Shown here: in pieces, positions 33,900 through 47,612 of the stretch | Layout of the letters: every line of letters starts with the position of its first letter | Numbering within the stretch: the stretch's first letter is position 1 | Assembly: GCF_000005505.3 (NCBI RefSeq) | Contig: NC_016133.3 | Span: 58,617,237-58,681,236 of the forward strand | From: Brachypodium distachyon | Lineage: Eukaryota > Streptophyta > Magnoliopsida > Poales > Poaceae | Reading direction: 5' to 3' | Length of the DNA stretch: 64,000 nt | Position numbers and translations under genes: made by a program | The notes under the pieces: generated by a model | Told to the model about the DNA's origin: nothing | Database searches by the model: none | What the model saw: the letters and a program-made list of their open reading frames with translations, nothing else

Positions 33900-34269
33900 A
33901 CAAGAGAGACGCTTCAGAAAACCGTATGTGATGGTGTTTCGGAACCGTTTGGGATGACCTTCTCTTGTTGCAGTTCATGCCTACATGGTGGATGCTACTA
34001 CTATGTATTCTTTGTATGTAGTATAATTTATGTTGTTTCACTATATCTTGCTTAGCATATATTTTTTGGTGCATATATTAGCGTATCGTTGTGTAGCTGC
34101 ACTCTATGAACTCTATTTTGAAAAAGCATTGTTTGTAATTCGAAAACATGGTACTCTTTTGAAGTGAGTTTGACCAATTGAATTTGCTGTAAATTAAAGA
34201 AGAAGCTTCCTAGATGATTAGAAGCAAAAGTCAGACAGGGCCGGAGTTGGAGCACCAGTAGGAAACCAA
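33900..34269. other. 3' flank of the hydroxylase-like gene
   Basis: AT-rich sequence that probably includes the 3' UTR of the preceding gene. Nothing else was recognised. Confidence 0.45.
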
Positions 34270-34620
34270 GTCTTGCGCGTGACTCTCCTAATTCTCGGTC
34301 AGTAACACGGTCACGAAGTTGGCGTTCGGCTCAAGGCCTCTCCGTTCCGTACTGCTCCGCCCAGCGGCAGAGCGGCAGACAGATTTTTGGACATTTGGCT
34401 GCGCAGGCGGCGATCCGCACCACCAGCTCACATCACAGCATCTCGCTGCCAGCGAAATTCCAGATCGCAACGACGTAGTAACGCGCGTTCGGGCCGCCGT
34501 CCATCAGCCAGCCATGTGCGTGCGCCCGAACCAGACACTCCACTCACACGCAGGATCCAAGCACCACCGCAGTCCATCTGCACAAAGCGCCCTTTGAGTT
34601 GAGCCGAGCTTTAAAAAGTA
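34270..34620 (+). promoter_or_regulatory. Formin promoter region (partner of 31546-31880)
   Basis: GC-rich upstream region ending in a TATA-like CTTTAAAAAG (34609-34618), about 415 bases before the formin ATG. Its block structure is shared with the decayed copy 2.7 kb upstream, which suggests these blocks (for example AGTCCATCTGCACAAAG just before the TATA) predate the duplication. Confidence 0.6.
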
Positions 34621-35031
34621 GCCCACTCCGTACCAGCATTGGAATTGGAACGCGCGTGCTGTGAATAGTTTGTTTCCGTGGCTGGAGCTGGAATTCGGCT
34701 GCAGTGTTGACCGGAACCAGCCGCGTCCAACAGAAAGGAAGCCAGCCAACGCAGCCCCGCGCGGCTTTCCCTCCCTGTCTTTCGGCCGCGTTCCTTCCTT
34801 CCTGCGCACAAGCACAACGCAACGCGTCTTCTACTTCTCCTCCGAGTCGTTCGTTCGGCCGGGCGGACCCGGTAAAACAAACAAAACCCAGCCCGACGAA
34901 GTCAAAACACAATTACGCCACGCAGCACCAAGTCCCAACCCAAACCCAAACAATAACGCAGGGTAGCCGCCGGCCAGCAGCACATTCCATCCCGCAAGTC
35001 AATCAATCAATCCTCCGCCTCGTCCCCGACC

Positions 35032-38000
35032 ATGGCTCCTCCGCCCCCTCTCCTCGGAATCCCCCTCCTCCTACTCCTCGCCGCCGTCGTCTGCCCCCTC
35101 GCCGCCGCGCAGTCGCCGCAGCGCAACATCCAGACCCGCTTCCCCTCCACCAGCACCCCCGCCTTCGACGCCGCGCCGCCGCCGCCGATCGTATCCCCAT
35201 CTCCGCCTCCCACGACCGCGCCCTTCCTCCCCCCGCAGTCCTCCTCCTCCTCGTCTTCCTCCTCCTCCACGAAGCGCAGCGACATCGCCGTGGCCGTGGT
35301 CAGCACGGCGCTCAGCAGCTTCGCGGTCTCCGGGCTCGCCTTCTTCCTCTTCCTCCGCCACGGGAAGAAGAAGGAGAAGGACTTCGCGCACGCTGCTGGC
35401 GGTGGCGGCCGCGGGAACGGGTACCATCAGAACGGCGGGTTCGCTGCCGGCAAGCAGCCGGAGAGGGCGCCGAAGCAGCCTCTTCGCGGCGGCGGGGGCG
35501 GCATCGGCATGGTGGACGAGAACGGGCTCGACGCGATATACTGGCGGGAGTTCGAGAAGGAGGGCGATAGCGGCGGCGGGAGGGGGAGGAAGCTGCCCGC
35601 GGGGAGCGGCTGGCGCCCGCCGCGTCAGCCGTCGGAGAGGAGGCAGGTGTCGTCGTCGCTCCCGTCGCCGTCCCCGCCGCGGCCGAGGAAGGGGAAGGTA
35701 GATCAGGAGCCGCTCATCCCCAGGGGCTCCCTCGACTCCTCCTCAGCCGTGTTCGACGACGCGCCCAGCGCCAGCTCCAGCTCGCCCTTCTCCGTGGCTG
35801 CCGCCGAGGCTTACTCGCGGCCGGCGCCGGCGATCGCCGTCAGCTCTGTCCCCCGTCCATCCCCGCCACCAAGCGCGTCATCCTCATCGCTGGCGCCGCC
35901 ACCGGGAAGAGCGAGCCCACCGCCTCCGCCGCCAATAGCCTCCGTGTCGCCGCCCAGGGCGGCCCCGCCGCCGCCACCGGCGCCTAGAGGTCCACCTCCG
36001 CCACCACCGCCCAAGGGCCCGCCGCCTCCGCCAGCGCCTAAAGGCCCGCCGCCGCCGCCGCCGCCCGGAGGGAAGAAGGGAGGGCCGCCCCCGCCGCCTG
36101 CCTGGGCGAACTCCTCGAGGCCACCGGCAGCGCCTGGCGTGCCGACCGGCGCAGAGGACCAGCAGGCGAAGCTGAAGCCGCTGCACTGGGACAAGGTCAA
36201 TGTGGCCGCCACCGACCACTCCATGGTGTGGGACAAGATCACCGGCGGCTCATTCAAGTAAGCCATGCGCTCCTATTTCCATTCCCTGTACTAGTACTTG
36301 TCAGCTATCACCATTCACCAGGTAGTACTGCCGCCGTAGCCATAGATGTTCAGTTCTGATTCTCGTGCGTACTACAGTACGCATTAACGCTAGATGGTAC
36401 ACTAGGAACAGAGAACTGTGATTAGAGACATAGGAATGGCCGAACGAGGTGCTAGCTAGAGTACGAACAGTGTCAATGCAGGATGCAGCTAGGGAAGCAT
36501 GCATGGACCTCTATTAACCTTGAACAAAGTACAGAGCTGCACTAGTGCACTACAAATAGGACTGTCATACAAACCAATTGGAGGCATAAACCGAGGAAAT
36601 TCCATTGGCATTTTATTTTCTGACATATCCTCGTATTAGCATTTTAGTTGCTTTATATGCAGCATGATAGCTGTAGTCCTGTAGAAGCTGGAAACTTCAG
36701 AAAGTGCGAAAAATTCCTGGAGAGAATGGCGCTTGTCACGATAAAGCTGAGCCCCAGAGTGTGCAAACTGCAAAGGCCCTTTCGCTGCCATAGCAATATC
36801 CCATAGGCAGAGGTGGATTCTTCGACGGGATCACGAACACGCTTTTTCGGTGGACCGACGTCGCAGCATCCTCGAAAGGATGCCCAGATCCCGGTTCCTT
36901 TTTGTCCGCGTATCTGGATCCTAGAGATGTTTTTTTTTTCAGGTATACTTTACATAGAAGCTACGACAAAGACAGATGTCCGTTTTTATCTTAATCTGCG
37001 TTCTCTTGGCTTCAAGGGAGCTTCGTAGAACGAGTACACGGGATTTGGTGGAGCAAGTAGACTACGAGTTGGCGTAGCATGCTTTTCGTTGAACAAGCAG
37101 GAGGTTCACATTTGTTACCTTGACAGAATCAACCATATAGATCGGTACTATTGTTAGCTTGGTTGATCATGTATGCATCTAGATGGGGACGGGTATACTT
37201 TAGCCCGAATTAGAAATTAAGCGATGATGGGAGATTTAGGAAGAGGATGTGGACATGGGAGGTGGGGGCAGGTGCACTTTGAACTCGGTCAAGATGTGCC
37301 CATTTGTCTGTCAGCTTGCACTGGAAGCTGGGCGGCTTGCCATAGCATTACAGCAGCCTTGCGCGGTGATAAGAGAATCATAGCCAGAACAACACGGGCG
37401 TAACCATTTGGATACTAGTTTCTGGAACTTACTATCTGTAGTTTTACAACGGCTAGTGTTTGAAAAAGAGTGAGTTTTGACTTTGTATGTACTCTATCTG
37501 GATTGTTCTAACTGTTTTATTTTGATGTGTTTGCAGCTTGGATGAAGGCACCATTGAGGCCCTGTTTGGTACTGCAGCAGCAAATCGCAAGCCGAAATCT
37601 GCAGACTCCAAAGAATCCTCAAGCGGACTTGGACGCTCAAACTCAGAGGACCAAATATTCCTGCTTGAGCCACGCAAGTCGCATAACATTTCAATCATCC
37701 TCCGGTCCCTTACTGTTGGTCGGGACGAAATCATTGATGCCCTCCGTGATGGTCACACCGAGCTCAGCACGGAGGTCCTTGAGAAGCTTTCTCGGATCAA
37801 TATCTCCAAGGAGGAAGAATCTACCATTCTGAAATTCTCTGGAAACCCTGGCAGGCTTGCTCCTGCAGAGGCCTTCCTCCTCCGGCTCCTCCTTGATGTA
37901 CCCAACCCGTTTGCCCGTGTCAATGCTCTGCTATTCAAGATAAACTACAGCTCTGAGGTTGCTCAGCTCAAGCAATCACTCCAGACTTTGGAAATGGCAA

Positions 38001-38965
38001 GCCAGGAGTTGAGGACAAAGGGACTGTTCTTTAAACTGCTCGAGGCGGTACTGAAGGCAGGGAATCGGATGAATGCCGGAACAGCACGAGGGAACGCACA
38101 GGCATTCAATCTTACAGCACTGCGCAAGCTCTCTGACGTGAAGAGCGCTGATGGAGGCACCACTCTTCTCCACTTTGTCATTGAGGAGGTAGTGCGTGCA
38201 GAGGGCAAACGCCTTGCCATCAACAAGAACTACAGTATTCGCCGCTCTGGTAGCCTTGCCAAGACCAGCACCGACGGTGGCATTTCAGCAGCAGGCACCA
38301 CAATTCAGGGGCCATCACGCGAGGAGAGGCAGAATGAATACATGAACCTAGGATTACCCATTGTTGGAGGTCTCAGCAGTGAGTTTGGCAATGTGAAGAA
38401 GGCTGCAACTGTGGACTACGATGTGGTTGTCAACGAGTCTGCAATTTTAAGCAGACGACTCACAGAAATCAAGAAGCTCTTGGAGACCTGCGGGGACGAT
38501 GGATTCGCTAGAGGGTTGAGAGGGTTTGTGAAGGCTGCAGAACAGGAGCTGAAAGCAATAACAGGAGAGCAGGAGAAAGTGCTTGATCTGGTCCAGCGGA
38601 CAACGGAGTACTACCATGCAGGTGCCACCAAGGACAGGAACGCACATCCCCTCCAGCTGTTTATCATAGTGAGGGACTTCCTGGGGATGGTAGACCAGGC
38701 ATGTGTAGACATCAAGAGAAGATTACAGCAAAAGAAACCGCCACCCTCATCATCACAGCCAACAACGGCAGCTGCTGCAGCTGCTGCTAAGGAGGCAGCT
38801 GATGGTGCAGCAGCATCAGCACCATTACCAGCACCAGCACCGGCTCAGAAACCACCAGAAGAGGTAGATAGCAAAAGGAAGAGGGTCATGCCAAGATTCC
38901 CAAACTTGCCAGCACATTTTATGAAGGACGGTGCGGATTCTGATTCAAGTAGTGATGAGGAGTAG
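35032..38965 (+). CDS. FH: Class I formin-like protein (FH1/FH2)
   Basis: Two exons, 35032-36257 and 37537-38965, give 884 aa. A signal peptide (residues 1 to about 26, [16 protein letters not shown]), a Pro-rich extracellular stretch, one membrane helix (83-108) and a basic stop-transfer segment (GKKKEK) mark a class I plant formin at the plasma membrane. The cytosolic part has a poly-Pro FH1 (about 295-360, repeats of [10 protein letters not shown]). FH2 runs from LKPLHWDKV (about 380) to about 800, with [48 protein letters not shown] and [12 protein letters not shown]2 dimers nucleate and cap actin barbed ends. FH1 recruits profilin-actin. The C-terminus is acidic (SDSSSDEE). The FH2 coding sequence is split by a 1279 bp intron soon after its start. 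A long GC-rich leader precedes the ATG. Which formin paralogue it is remains unresolved. Confidence 0.96.
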
Positions 38966-39242
38966 AATGGATGGAAAGGTGTAAATGATGATTGTTTTCA
39001 TTGGTTGTTTTGGAGTATAGGTTAGCTGCAGACTGTACATAATGGAAAATCTGTATTGGTTATTGTCTCCAGTTTTTTATATAAATGCCAGCAACAGTAG
39101 ATATAATTCCGTCCAGCAACTAAATTTGATACAAGGATATTGAGGATCCCATAGAAAAGGATATTTAGTTGTCTGGTAATGTACAACAAAGAATTGCCTA
39201 CCTACAACAAATGACCAATGTAGTGCTTACAGTTTCCAGGTT
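38966..39242. other. Shared 3' region of convergent formin and ISE2 genes
   Basis: Only 277 bases separate the two stop codons, so both 3' UTRs must lie in or overlap this interval and neighbouring antisense sequence. No other feature was seen. Confidence 0.6.
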
Positions 39243-42200
39243 TCAGCCAGCAAGCTCGCTCAGCGGCACTCGGTCCATGACGTTGCAAGCAATTTGTGCA
39301 TTTTTTTGCAGAACCGGATCTATGTCTGGCAATTTTGGAATCTGGAACATAACTTAAAGAGTGTTACGTAATGTAGTGATAATCATTATATAGTATCATT
39401 GATCTTAAGTACTGTGAGGTCACCCAAAAGAATCAAGAATGAACGGCATTAGCATGAAAAATGCAAACAGAGCTCGTAACACACTGGAGGTCTCTGGAAT
39501 CTGCATGCTTGAGAATATACCTGAGCTAGTAAATCCATTGTCCGTCTGAGCAGACGGGCTAAATCTCCATCATCCATTGCAGAGTCCATCATTATCTCCC
39601 TCCAAGTCAACCCTGATGCCCAGGCTTCAACCATTCCAGCAAACTGGGTATCTATTTCGCAAGGTATCTATATGCAAAAAAGCAGGCATATGAGAATAGT
39701 ATTTTTTTTTGAAAGTGCCATATGAGAATAGTAACAAGGGCAACAGTCTGGTTAAACAACACAGGAAAACAGGTGCACAATATGCCAAACCTTTACACCA
39801 TGTTTCTCTTGGAGCTCGATCAGTGAATTTCTCTGCTCATCTAAGTAGTTTATAACACCAGTAACAACTGAAGACGGTTCATACACATAACTGCAAAATT
39901 CAAACAATCACCACTGTGTCTAAGAAAAAGCATCAGGAACTTCTTTACTCAAGAACGTCAACGAATGTTGAGCTAGGTAGTGCATCAAACCCTAGATATT
40001 GTTCTCACTTTTAAGTAAATGTATGGCAGAAAAGAATAGTGGTTGCGTCTCAACATATTTTCCAGTTGGCACTTCATATTTTGCACATTGTTCTAAATGA
40101 CATCTTTAGTAGTGTTGTTCATTGACCATGTGTCGATACTCAATAGGCCACAACTGTATATGTTGAGTTGTTGACAACTGATTGGATAGACATCTTTTAC
40201 TGGTGCAGCAGATTGATTGACCATTTGGAGGGTTCAGTTCATGAACTAATAGAGCATATTTGAGACAGCCGGTGTGCTGGTCCTCATTTTAGCACGACAC
40301 GTGTGATCGATGGCCCAACTGATCTATAAATTATGTGCAAGTGCATTTTCACCAACTTGGGTCGCCCCAAAGGATAGGGAACTCCGCTGTATAAATGACA
40401 TATAAGAGGAGGCTTTGAAAGTTGCAAAGATGAGAATCAGGTGCTGTTGTAGAAGTTTGTACCTGCTATTTTTCCAAGGACGGAGTTTGATCCCTTCTGA
40501 CACTAAACTCCCACACACTGCTGCCAGTTGCGATGGCTTAAGATCCAAAAGGACCTTGTTCCTTAGAACCATAGCAAGCCAGAGCTCATTTTCCCCTCGT
40601 ATGGCTGCTGCTGTCTCACCCAAAGGATAGATTACCTGGGTATTGATATCTAACACTCTAGCCTCTTGTATAACTTTGCTAATCTGGTAAACATCCATTA
40701 GAGAATCACAAATCAACAACTGAGAAACTAGTCATGAATTGCAAGTGTGAGGTTGTAACTTGACATTGTGTAATCCATCAGTTATCCAAAAAGACTATGA
40801 ACACTCTCACAAAATCATGCCATTTTGTAGAGAAACAACATAAATTTGAAATAAAACCGTATACATATTAGATGGCTCAGAAGGAGAGATGAGTTATTAG
40901 TCTGTGAGCACTGGTGTGGTGGAAGAATGGAGGGTGAACAAGGAGATTGGCTGCAGACAGAACAGGCACGAGCAGAAGCAGCAGGAAAACTGCAACTTAA
41001 ATTAATTAATTTTATTTCATGTGCTTCAGCTACTATTTAATAGGAAAGTTAATGAACTTCATACGTGAAGAAGTTAAAACCAATTACTCCCTCCGACCCA
41101 TATTACTTGTATCTATGTTTAAAAAGTGTCTAGATACATATAATATTTCGACAAGTAATTCCGGCCGGAGAGAGTAGCTCAATATATTCTGTAAAATATA
41201 ATACAATATGAAAAATAATGCGTTGATTTGGCGACAATGTATTTATATTTGATAAGTTTGTCAAACATATAAAAGACTCATGGTCACCTGCAAAAATTCT
41301 TTCCAGCCGGTTGGCTCAATTTGCATTATGCGTCGAGTCAAACGACGAGATCTAGCCTCCAAACGCTCAATCTTTTCTTTTGTAAAGTTTCTCCTGTCAA
41401 TGATCTTTTGAAATTCTCTAAACCCCTTAGTACTCCTGATTGTTTTCTTCAGTTGTGAAACCTTCCTCCTCTGTTGCTTGTGACATTCTACGGCAGTTTG
41501 ATGTTCCTGGGAGAATCGTTCTACCTGTGAAGGGTAATAGACAGAATTCAATGCAAAATGGATAAAACTTTACGATAGTGTTGTAAGTTGCAAGTGATAA
41601 TTCATAACTTCATACCAGACACAATTTGAATAATATTACACAATACATATAGAGCGAGACAGATGGCGCACATATGAAGTTCTTACATGACCCTATCATT
41701 CTTCTGCAGATAACTGTACAGAAGCAGAAAATAATTCCCTAAGGAACTACTTAAATGATTGGTTAGTCGTACAAAAGGGCTTATACAAAATTATGCATGT
41801 TGTGTCGGTTATCTATGGACATTAGAAGAACTATCACTCTATCAGTGGTATGATACATCAATCATATGTTCTGACTACTATGATTGGCCAGCTTATTAGA
41901 ATAAAAAGATGGGAAAAGGTGCTCTTCGATTAACATATGTCATAAACAAATAGATGCATGGATTCTTTAAAAAATACAGATCGGCAACTCTATAACCTAA
42001 CAGTATATCAGGAAAGCTGAGGAACAAGTGCAAACCTCATTATCTTCTGAGAGGCTATTAAGCACAGGAACATTAAGACTCCATGACCATGTGTCTAGTG
42101 ATCCATCCATGCACGACAAAGAACCATACTCTGATTTTGCGACTTGATCCCACATCATATCTTCACGCAAAAGGAGCTGCTTCAGGGTTTCTCTAGGGAG

Positions 42201-45200
42201 TGTCCCACCCTCCACTGATGGCAAAGCGGGTAGACCTGTCCTGTAAACTGTTTTTATCCATTTTTCTGTGAACAGATACCATGAATTGTCTGAACTCAGA
42301 GCAACATAGTAGGATGGGTAATATAGCTCTCCCCCACTATCAACTTCCTGCTTGCCTGGACTAATAGAATCATCTTCCAGCTGCAATAGTTATTCTGATA
42401 AGAACACAGGAAAATGACAGTAATCACAAAGATAAAGAGGCATATCCAACAAAACTTTAGATATACCAACAGTAAACAACATACGCTATTGTGATTCAGC
42501 CCTTATCAACTTTCGAGATATCTTTCCTAAAAAAACTTCCCAAGATATATAATAAAGTAATAATTACTCCTATTTCACTATAGCTGTTCTTTCTTTTTTA
42601 GTGTTACTATCTCTGTCCTAAACCCTGTGCACAGACCAAGAAAGCACTAAATCTAAGTAAAGGCGAATGAGATATGACCATACATACCCCTAGAAAATAA
42701 CATATTATAACCATATAACAACTCCCAAAGCATATTAATAGGGCACAGAGTGGAAACAACACAAAAACTATGATGTTGATTTCCTCGAAAGTTAGTTTGA
42801 AGTGGAGTATCCTGAGGTTGAGGACAGATAGAGTGACATGGAGGAAGTAATTTCTTCAATGCTAAAAGTTCTTACTATATTGACAAGGACGTGGACAATC
42901 AGAAATGTAACATTTTTGATATAATCACGGAAGTATAACCATGTAGCTTTTCCCTTCTACAGTTCTCATGCAGAAGTATAAACTTCTTCACTCACCATGC
43001 TCTCGATCTTCTGATCATCAAACGAGCTGAGGCTTCCAATGAAAACAGCAGGAATTGTGTGGTGAACCGAATCTTTATCTTTGTATTGCAAGCACATGAA
43101 AGGAAGGTGACCACTTTCAAATTCTTCTAATCGAGTTTTCCATGCAGCCATTCTCTCTAGTTCCATTCTCTTTTTCAGTTCATTTCTTATCTGCTTCTCT
43201 TCCTGAGGAATAAGTTCATAATAAAACATAATAAGGCACACCCCGATCAACATGTGTGAAAAAAACTATCATTTTGTACAGCACTTCTAACCAAATTCTC
43301 ATAAGTGTCCATGATTTAAAAGTAGTCGTAACAATGGATTCATCATTTTAGGTTTTGGCTTTTAAATTTTATAGACAAGGCCATATGTTGTGTTAGCATA
43401 TTAGGTAAATTCAAATGTCAACACGGTGGGGTTTTTTCTAGAGCACATAAGATGGTACAAAGAAGAGCTCCATGCAGCATATAAATATTTAAGAACAGTG
43501 GTAATGTGTGAACTCCAAAACACTTCTATTCGAGAGAGATCATGCTTATTTGTCATCAATACATTGACACAAATAATTGAGAATTCGTAAGTGAGAAAGT
43601 AAGAATAGCATATACAAAAAATGGATTTGCATATTATTAAACTACTACAGACAAACCAAATCAAGAAGTAAACATTACCTTAAATTTCTTTTGTAGAAGG
43701 GAAATCTCAGCATAGTCTTCCTCTGATAATTCCTCCCTGCATCTCCGGTCAATGAATTCATCCGTAATTTCTGAAGAGAGGTACTGTATCTCTTTCTGTG
43801 TTCTTTCAAGTTCTTCTTTAGCAGCAACCATTACATTGCTTCCAACATAATTCCCAAAGCTTTGCTCCACTAACTTTCGAGCTTCTTCTAATGTTCTTCC
43901 AGAACGTTTGGCCTTAACATCACCCGATTCTTTCTGGTTATGAGTAACTTTTGAACCCTGAACAAAACATTCCAACCCATCAGGTAAGGACTAGGAGAAA
44001 ACAAGAAAATACGCATATGTACTAGAGCAAGATGCATACAGCAAGGAGATTCAAAACCATCCCGTAGGATGCGGTAAATTGTGAAACCAGTGGCTCTAGT
44101 CCAGCAAAGATAACATCACAGCATTCTTCTGGTCCTTCATTAGGAGTCTGAACAAGAACAGAATGCCCAACTGTATCGATCCCTCTCCTTCCAGCACGAC
44201 CTGCCATCTGGAATAGGTTATTTGGGGTTAAGAGCTGGCGTCCAGCATCAATTCTTTTGCTGAGAGAAGAAATCACAGCCGTCCTAGCAGGCATGTTGAT
44301 CCCAGCAGCAAGGGTTTCTGTTGCAAAGACTACTTTAACAAGGCCACGCTGAAACAATTCTTCAATGAAGGACTTCCACAGTGGCAGACAACCAGCATGA
44401 TGGGCAGCAACTCCTCGCATGAGTCCTTTCACAGCATTTTCCCGGATAGCATCAGGGTACTGCATCCTGAACCTCCGAAGTTCCAGTTCAACCTCACTAG
44501 CCTCACAATCATGCAAAAGTCTACAATCTTCAAGATATTCAACAGCTGCATCACATCCTCTTCTACTAAAGATAAACCAAATAGCTGGAAGCATGTCGTT
44601 TTCCCAAAGCTGTGATAAAGTGTCACGTATTAGTGGAACCTGCATTGCAAGGTAATCAAAAAATGAGAACCATTAGTCATAGAACACTTTGATCTGACAT
44701 GGTCTAGCAAAAACACATGGAGCAGTTTAAAGCCATTAGTGAAAATACAGCCATACAAGGAATTCTGGTACATGCCTGGGAACGGCGCATGTTGGTGACC
44801 TCATGCTTGGACAACTGAACCTGTTTCGATATATCCAACGGGCTTCTGTTACCTTGTTGTTCATTTTTATTTGTTCTTAGCTTCCTCTTTCCTTTCACAT
44901 AATAGAATTCACTTTTTGGAGAAGATATGTTCTGGGAGTGAGACATTCGCAATTTCCTGTATGGATGAAAAAAAGTATATATAAGTGACTTAGCTTAGGT
45001 ACTAATAGAACGCACAAGAGACGTAGTCCTAAAGTGTTTCTTAAGAAATGTCAGCCAATGTAAACCAAGAGTAGCTTACCAGTTGCTGGCTTGGATGTCA
45101 AATGCTAATAATTTTGATAAAGTATGAATGAGGATACAATAAGCAACCAGATAGAATTTGAAGAAAAACAATGACCAAACAGAACAAGTAAACTCATTAA

Positions 45201-47553
45201 AATTGGCCTCTGTATGCCTTCTGTACGACTAATCTCGGTGACCATTCAGTAAATGCCTGACTTCGCTACTGGACAGTTGGTAAACACACACACAAACATG
45301 GAGGTAGGTACTATTAGAGGAGTAAAATTTTCAATGTAAATAGATGGTTGAGTTTTGGGGAGATAAAATATAACTAATTAGATCAATCATTGGCAGTTGT
45401 CGACATTCTGATGGGATGGTTGAAAGGAGGAATGTGAACAGTTATTTTTTGTGGGGTTAAAATAAGTACTGCTAATCGACACAAGTCATACATAAAACAA
45501 CCAGATGAATGCTTAATTAATAGTTATCTTGTTTGCTTGTTATTTAAAAAAAACTAAGCTAGTTTATATGGTAAAAACAAGAACAAGGTGACAACCTATT
45601 CATTTTCTTTCCTTTCCCATCAAGAAGTGGCAGAAGTGCAAATTTCTTCGAGAAGTGCCAAGTTAGTGGAACCGGACGTCTGTTTGATGTCACCAGCTCT
45701 GTTTTCCCATGGATCTACGAAGCAAGCATAACTTTCACAAACATAAAATCTTGTGTTGCAAGACTTGAGAGAAAGGAAGACCATAGTGCATATGGACACA
45801 ACACTTGGACATGCATGATCACAGTAAACGCGTAAATATGGGTGTGCATGTGCTTCTGAATGTAGATTTAACGAATTCCACATGTGTTTCTGATGCTATC
45901 ACCCTATAGGCCTATACGTCCATTCTAAAGTGGGGAAAAGAGAAACTCTTACAGACTTACACCTATAATGCTACCGCAAGCCTGTGAGCAGTGGGAACAC
46001 AGTTAAACCACATAACTGCATATCGTTACTGCAATAGAAAGTTAATACTGCAGGAAATTGAGATGCTGAATGTACAGTTACCTGACCTATCCAGCCGGCT
46101 AATTCATCAGGATTTGCAACTGTGGCAGACAAGCATATAAGCTGGACTTCCTTTGGACAATATATCACCTAAGGATGTGGCGAAAATAGGTATGTCAAAT
46201 GACCAATATGAACTAACAGGGGCGAATGAAAAGTACTAAGGTAGCATACTGTTTCTTCCCAAACAGTGCCGCGTGAAATATCACTTAAGTAATGGACTTC
46301 ATCCAAAACAATGACATCAACTTCAAACAATCTACCTTGGGACGCTGTCATACCAACACTGCAGCCAAAATAGAAGATGTCAGGATTCTTTCCTTGTCCT
46401 GTTTTGGAAAGAACAGGACAATTATGATCTACTGTAACAGTTCCTGCCATAAAGTGCTTCTGCAATATTTGCTTGCAAATGTGGAAGTGGCAAATTGTAA
46501 AGCAACAGTATGCTACAGCATGAACATCTCAGTTCAACAAAGCTCCCGTTATCAAAAAATGAATACGTCCTGCATAAAGTACCTTTGATACACTAAAAGT
46601 ACCTTTGATACAGCATATTACGCAGAATCTCTGTCGTCATTATTAGGATCTGGGCATCTTTGTTAATAGCTGAATCTCCTGTAAGAAGACCAACATTATG
46701 GTCACCAAAGGTATTCCTGAAATAATTATAAAACGGCAACGTGTCAAAAATAAATGTACTACGCAGAAACTGACCATCTAGGAAAACTATATAACACACT
46801 CTCACTCTTACAATATACTCTAATACCAACAGCCCAAGTGCCCAACTGATGTAATTTTTCAACAATCAGAAACCAATCATGTGGATGCTAGACTAGTAGA
46901 CTAAACCACCACTCTGTGGAGTTTCAACCTACACCTCAAGTGATGGTGTGCAAGACATATAACTTTAAAAGAGAGCAAAATAAGGTAACATTGAACATCT
47001 TCTCTTTCGGCTTCTTATGCCAGCCAATCCAGGGGACATGAAATTTAAGGTAGTAATTTCAGTGTCTACCTCAATTTTATGAAGGAAAAAAGACGATTTG
47101 CGAGGCTCCCTGTCAGTTGGGAGCATGAGGACGCTATTGAGATGTGTTCAATAGAGAAAGCTACTAAGATGATAACTCAAGGCATGTCCAAACTAAGAAA
47201 ATATGAAAGGTAATAGTCACAAACCTGCAAAAATAAGGGCATGAATCATGAAAATAGCATTTTACCGGAAATCACGGAACTTCTGGTTTGACAAGGCCTT
47301 CAACGGTGTTGTGTAGAAGAGACGTCTTCCTCTAGCAACTGTCGCAACAGCTGCAGCTTCTGCAATTAGTGTCTTCCCACTACTTGTAGGTGCAGAAACT
47401 ACCACAGATGAGCCTCTTAAAAATGCTTGTATAGCCAGACGCTAAATTACGATAAGAAACAGTGTCAGATAAATGATACGACACTCAAAAAGAATAAGCG
47501 GTACATCAAAATCTTAAAATTCACTCAATGTTGAATGCCCCATGCTTTGTGTG

Positions 47554-47612
<59 letters not shown>

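Noticed and set aside
34704..35570. Plus-strand frame (288 codons) overlapping the formin start
   Set aside because: Runs through the formin leader and exon 1 in a different frame. Its composition (Pro/Arg-rich) is a frame artefact; the formin frame has signal peptide, membrane helix and FH2.
36258..37536. Possible extra exon in the formin intron (open frame near 36813-37028)
   Set aside because: The flanking exons join perfectly in phase within FH2 (GSFN-LDEG). Inserted sequence would disrupt a conserved domain.
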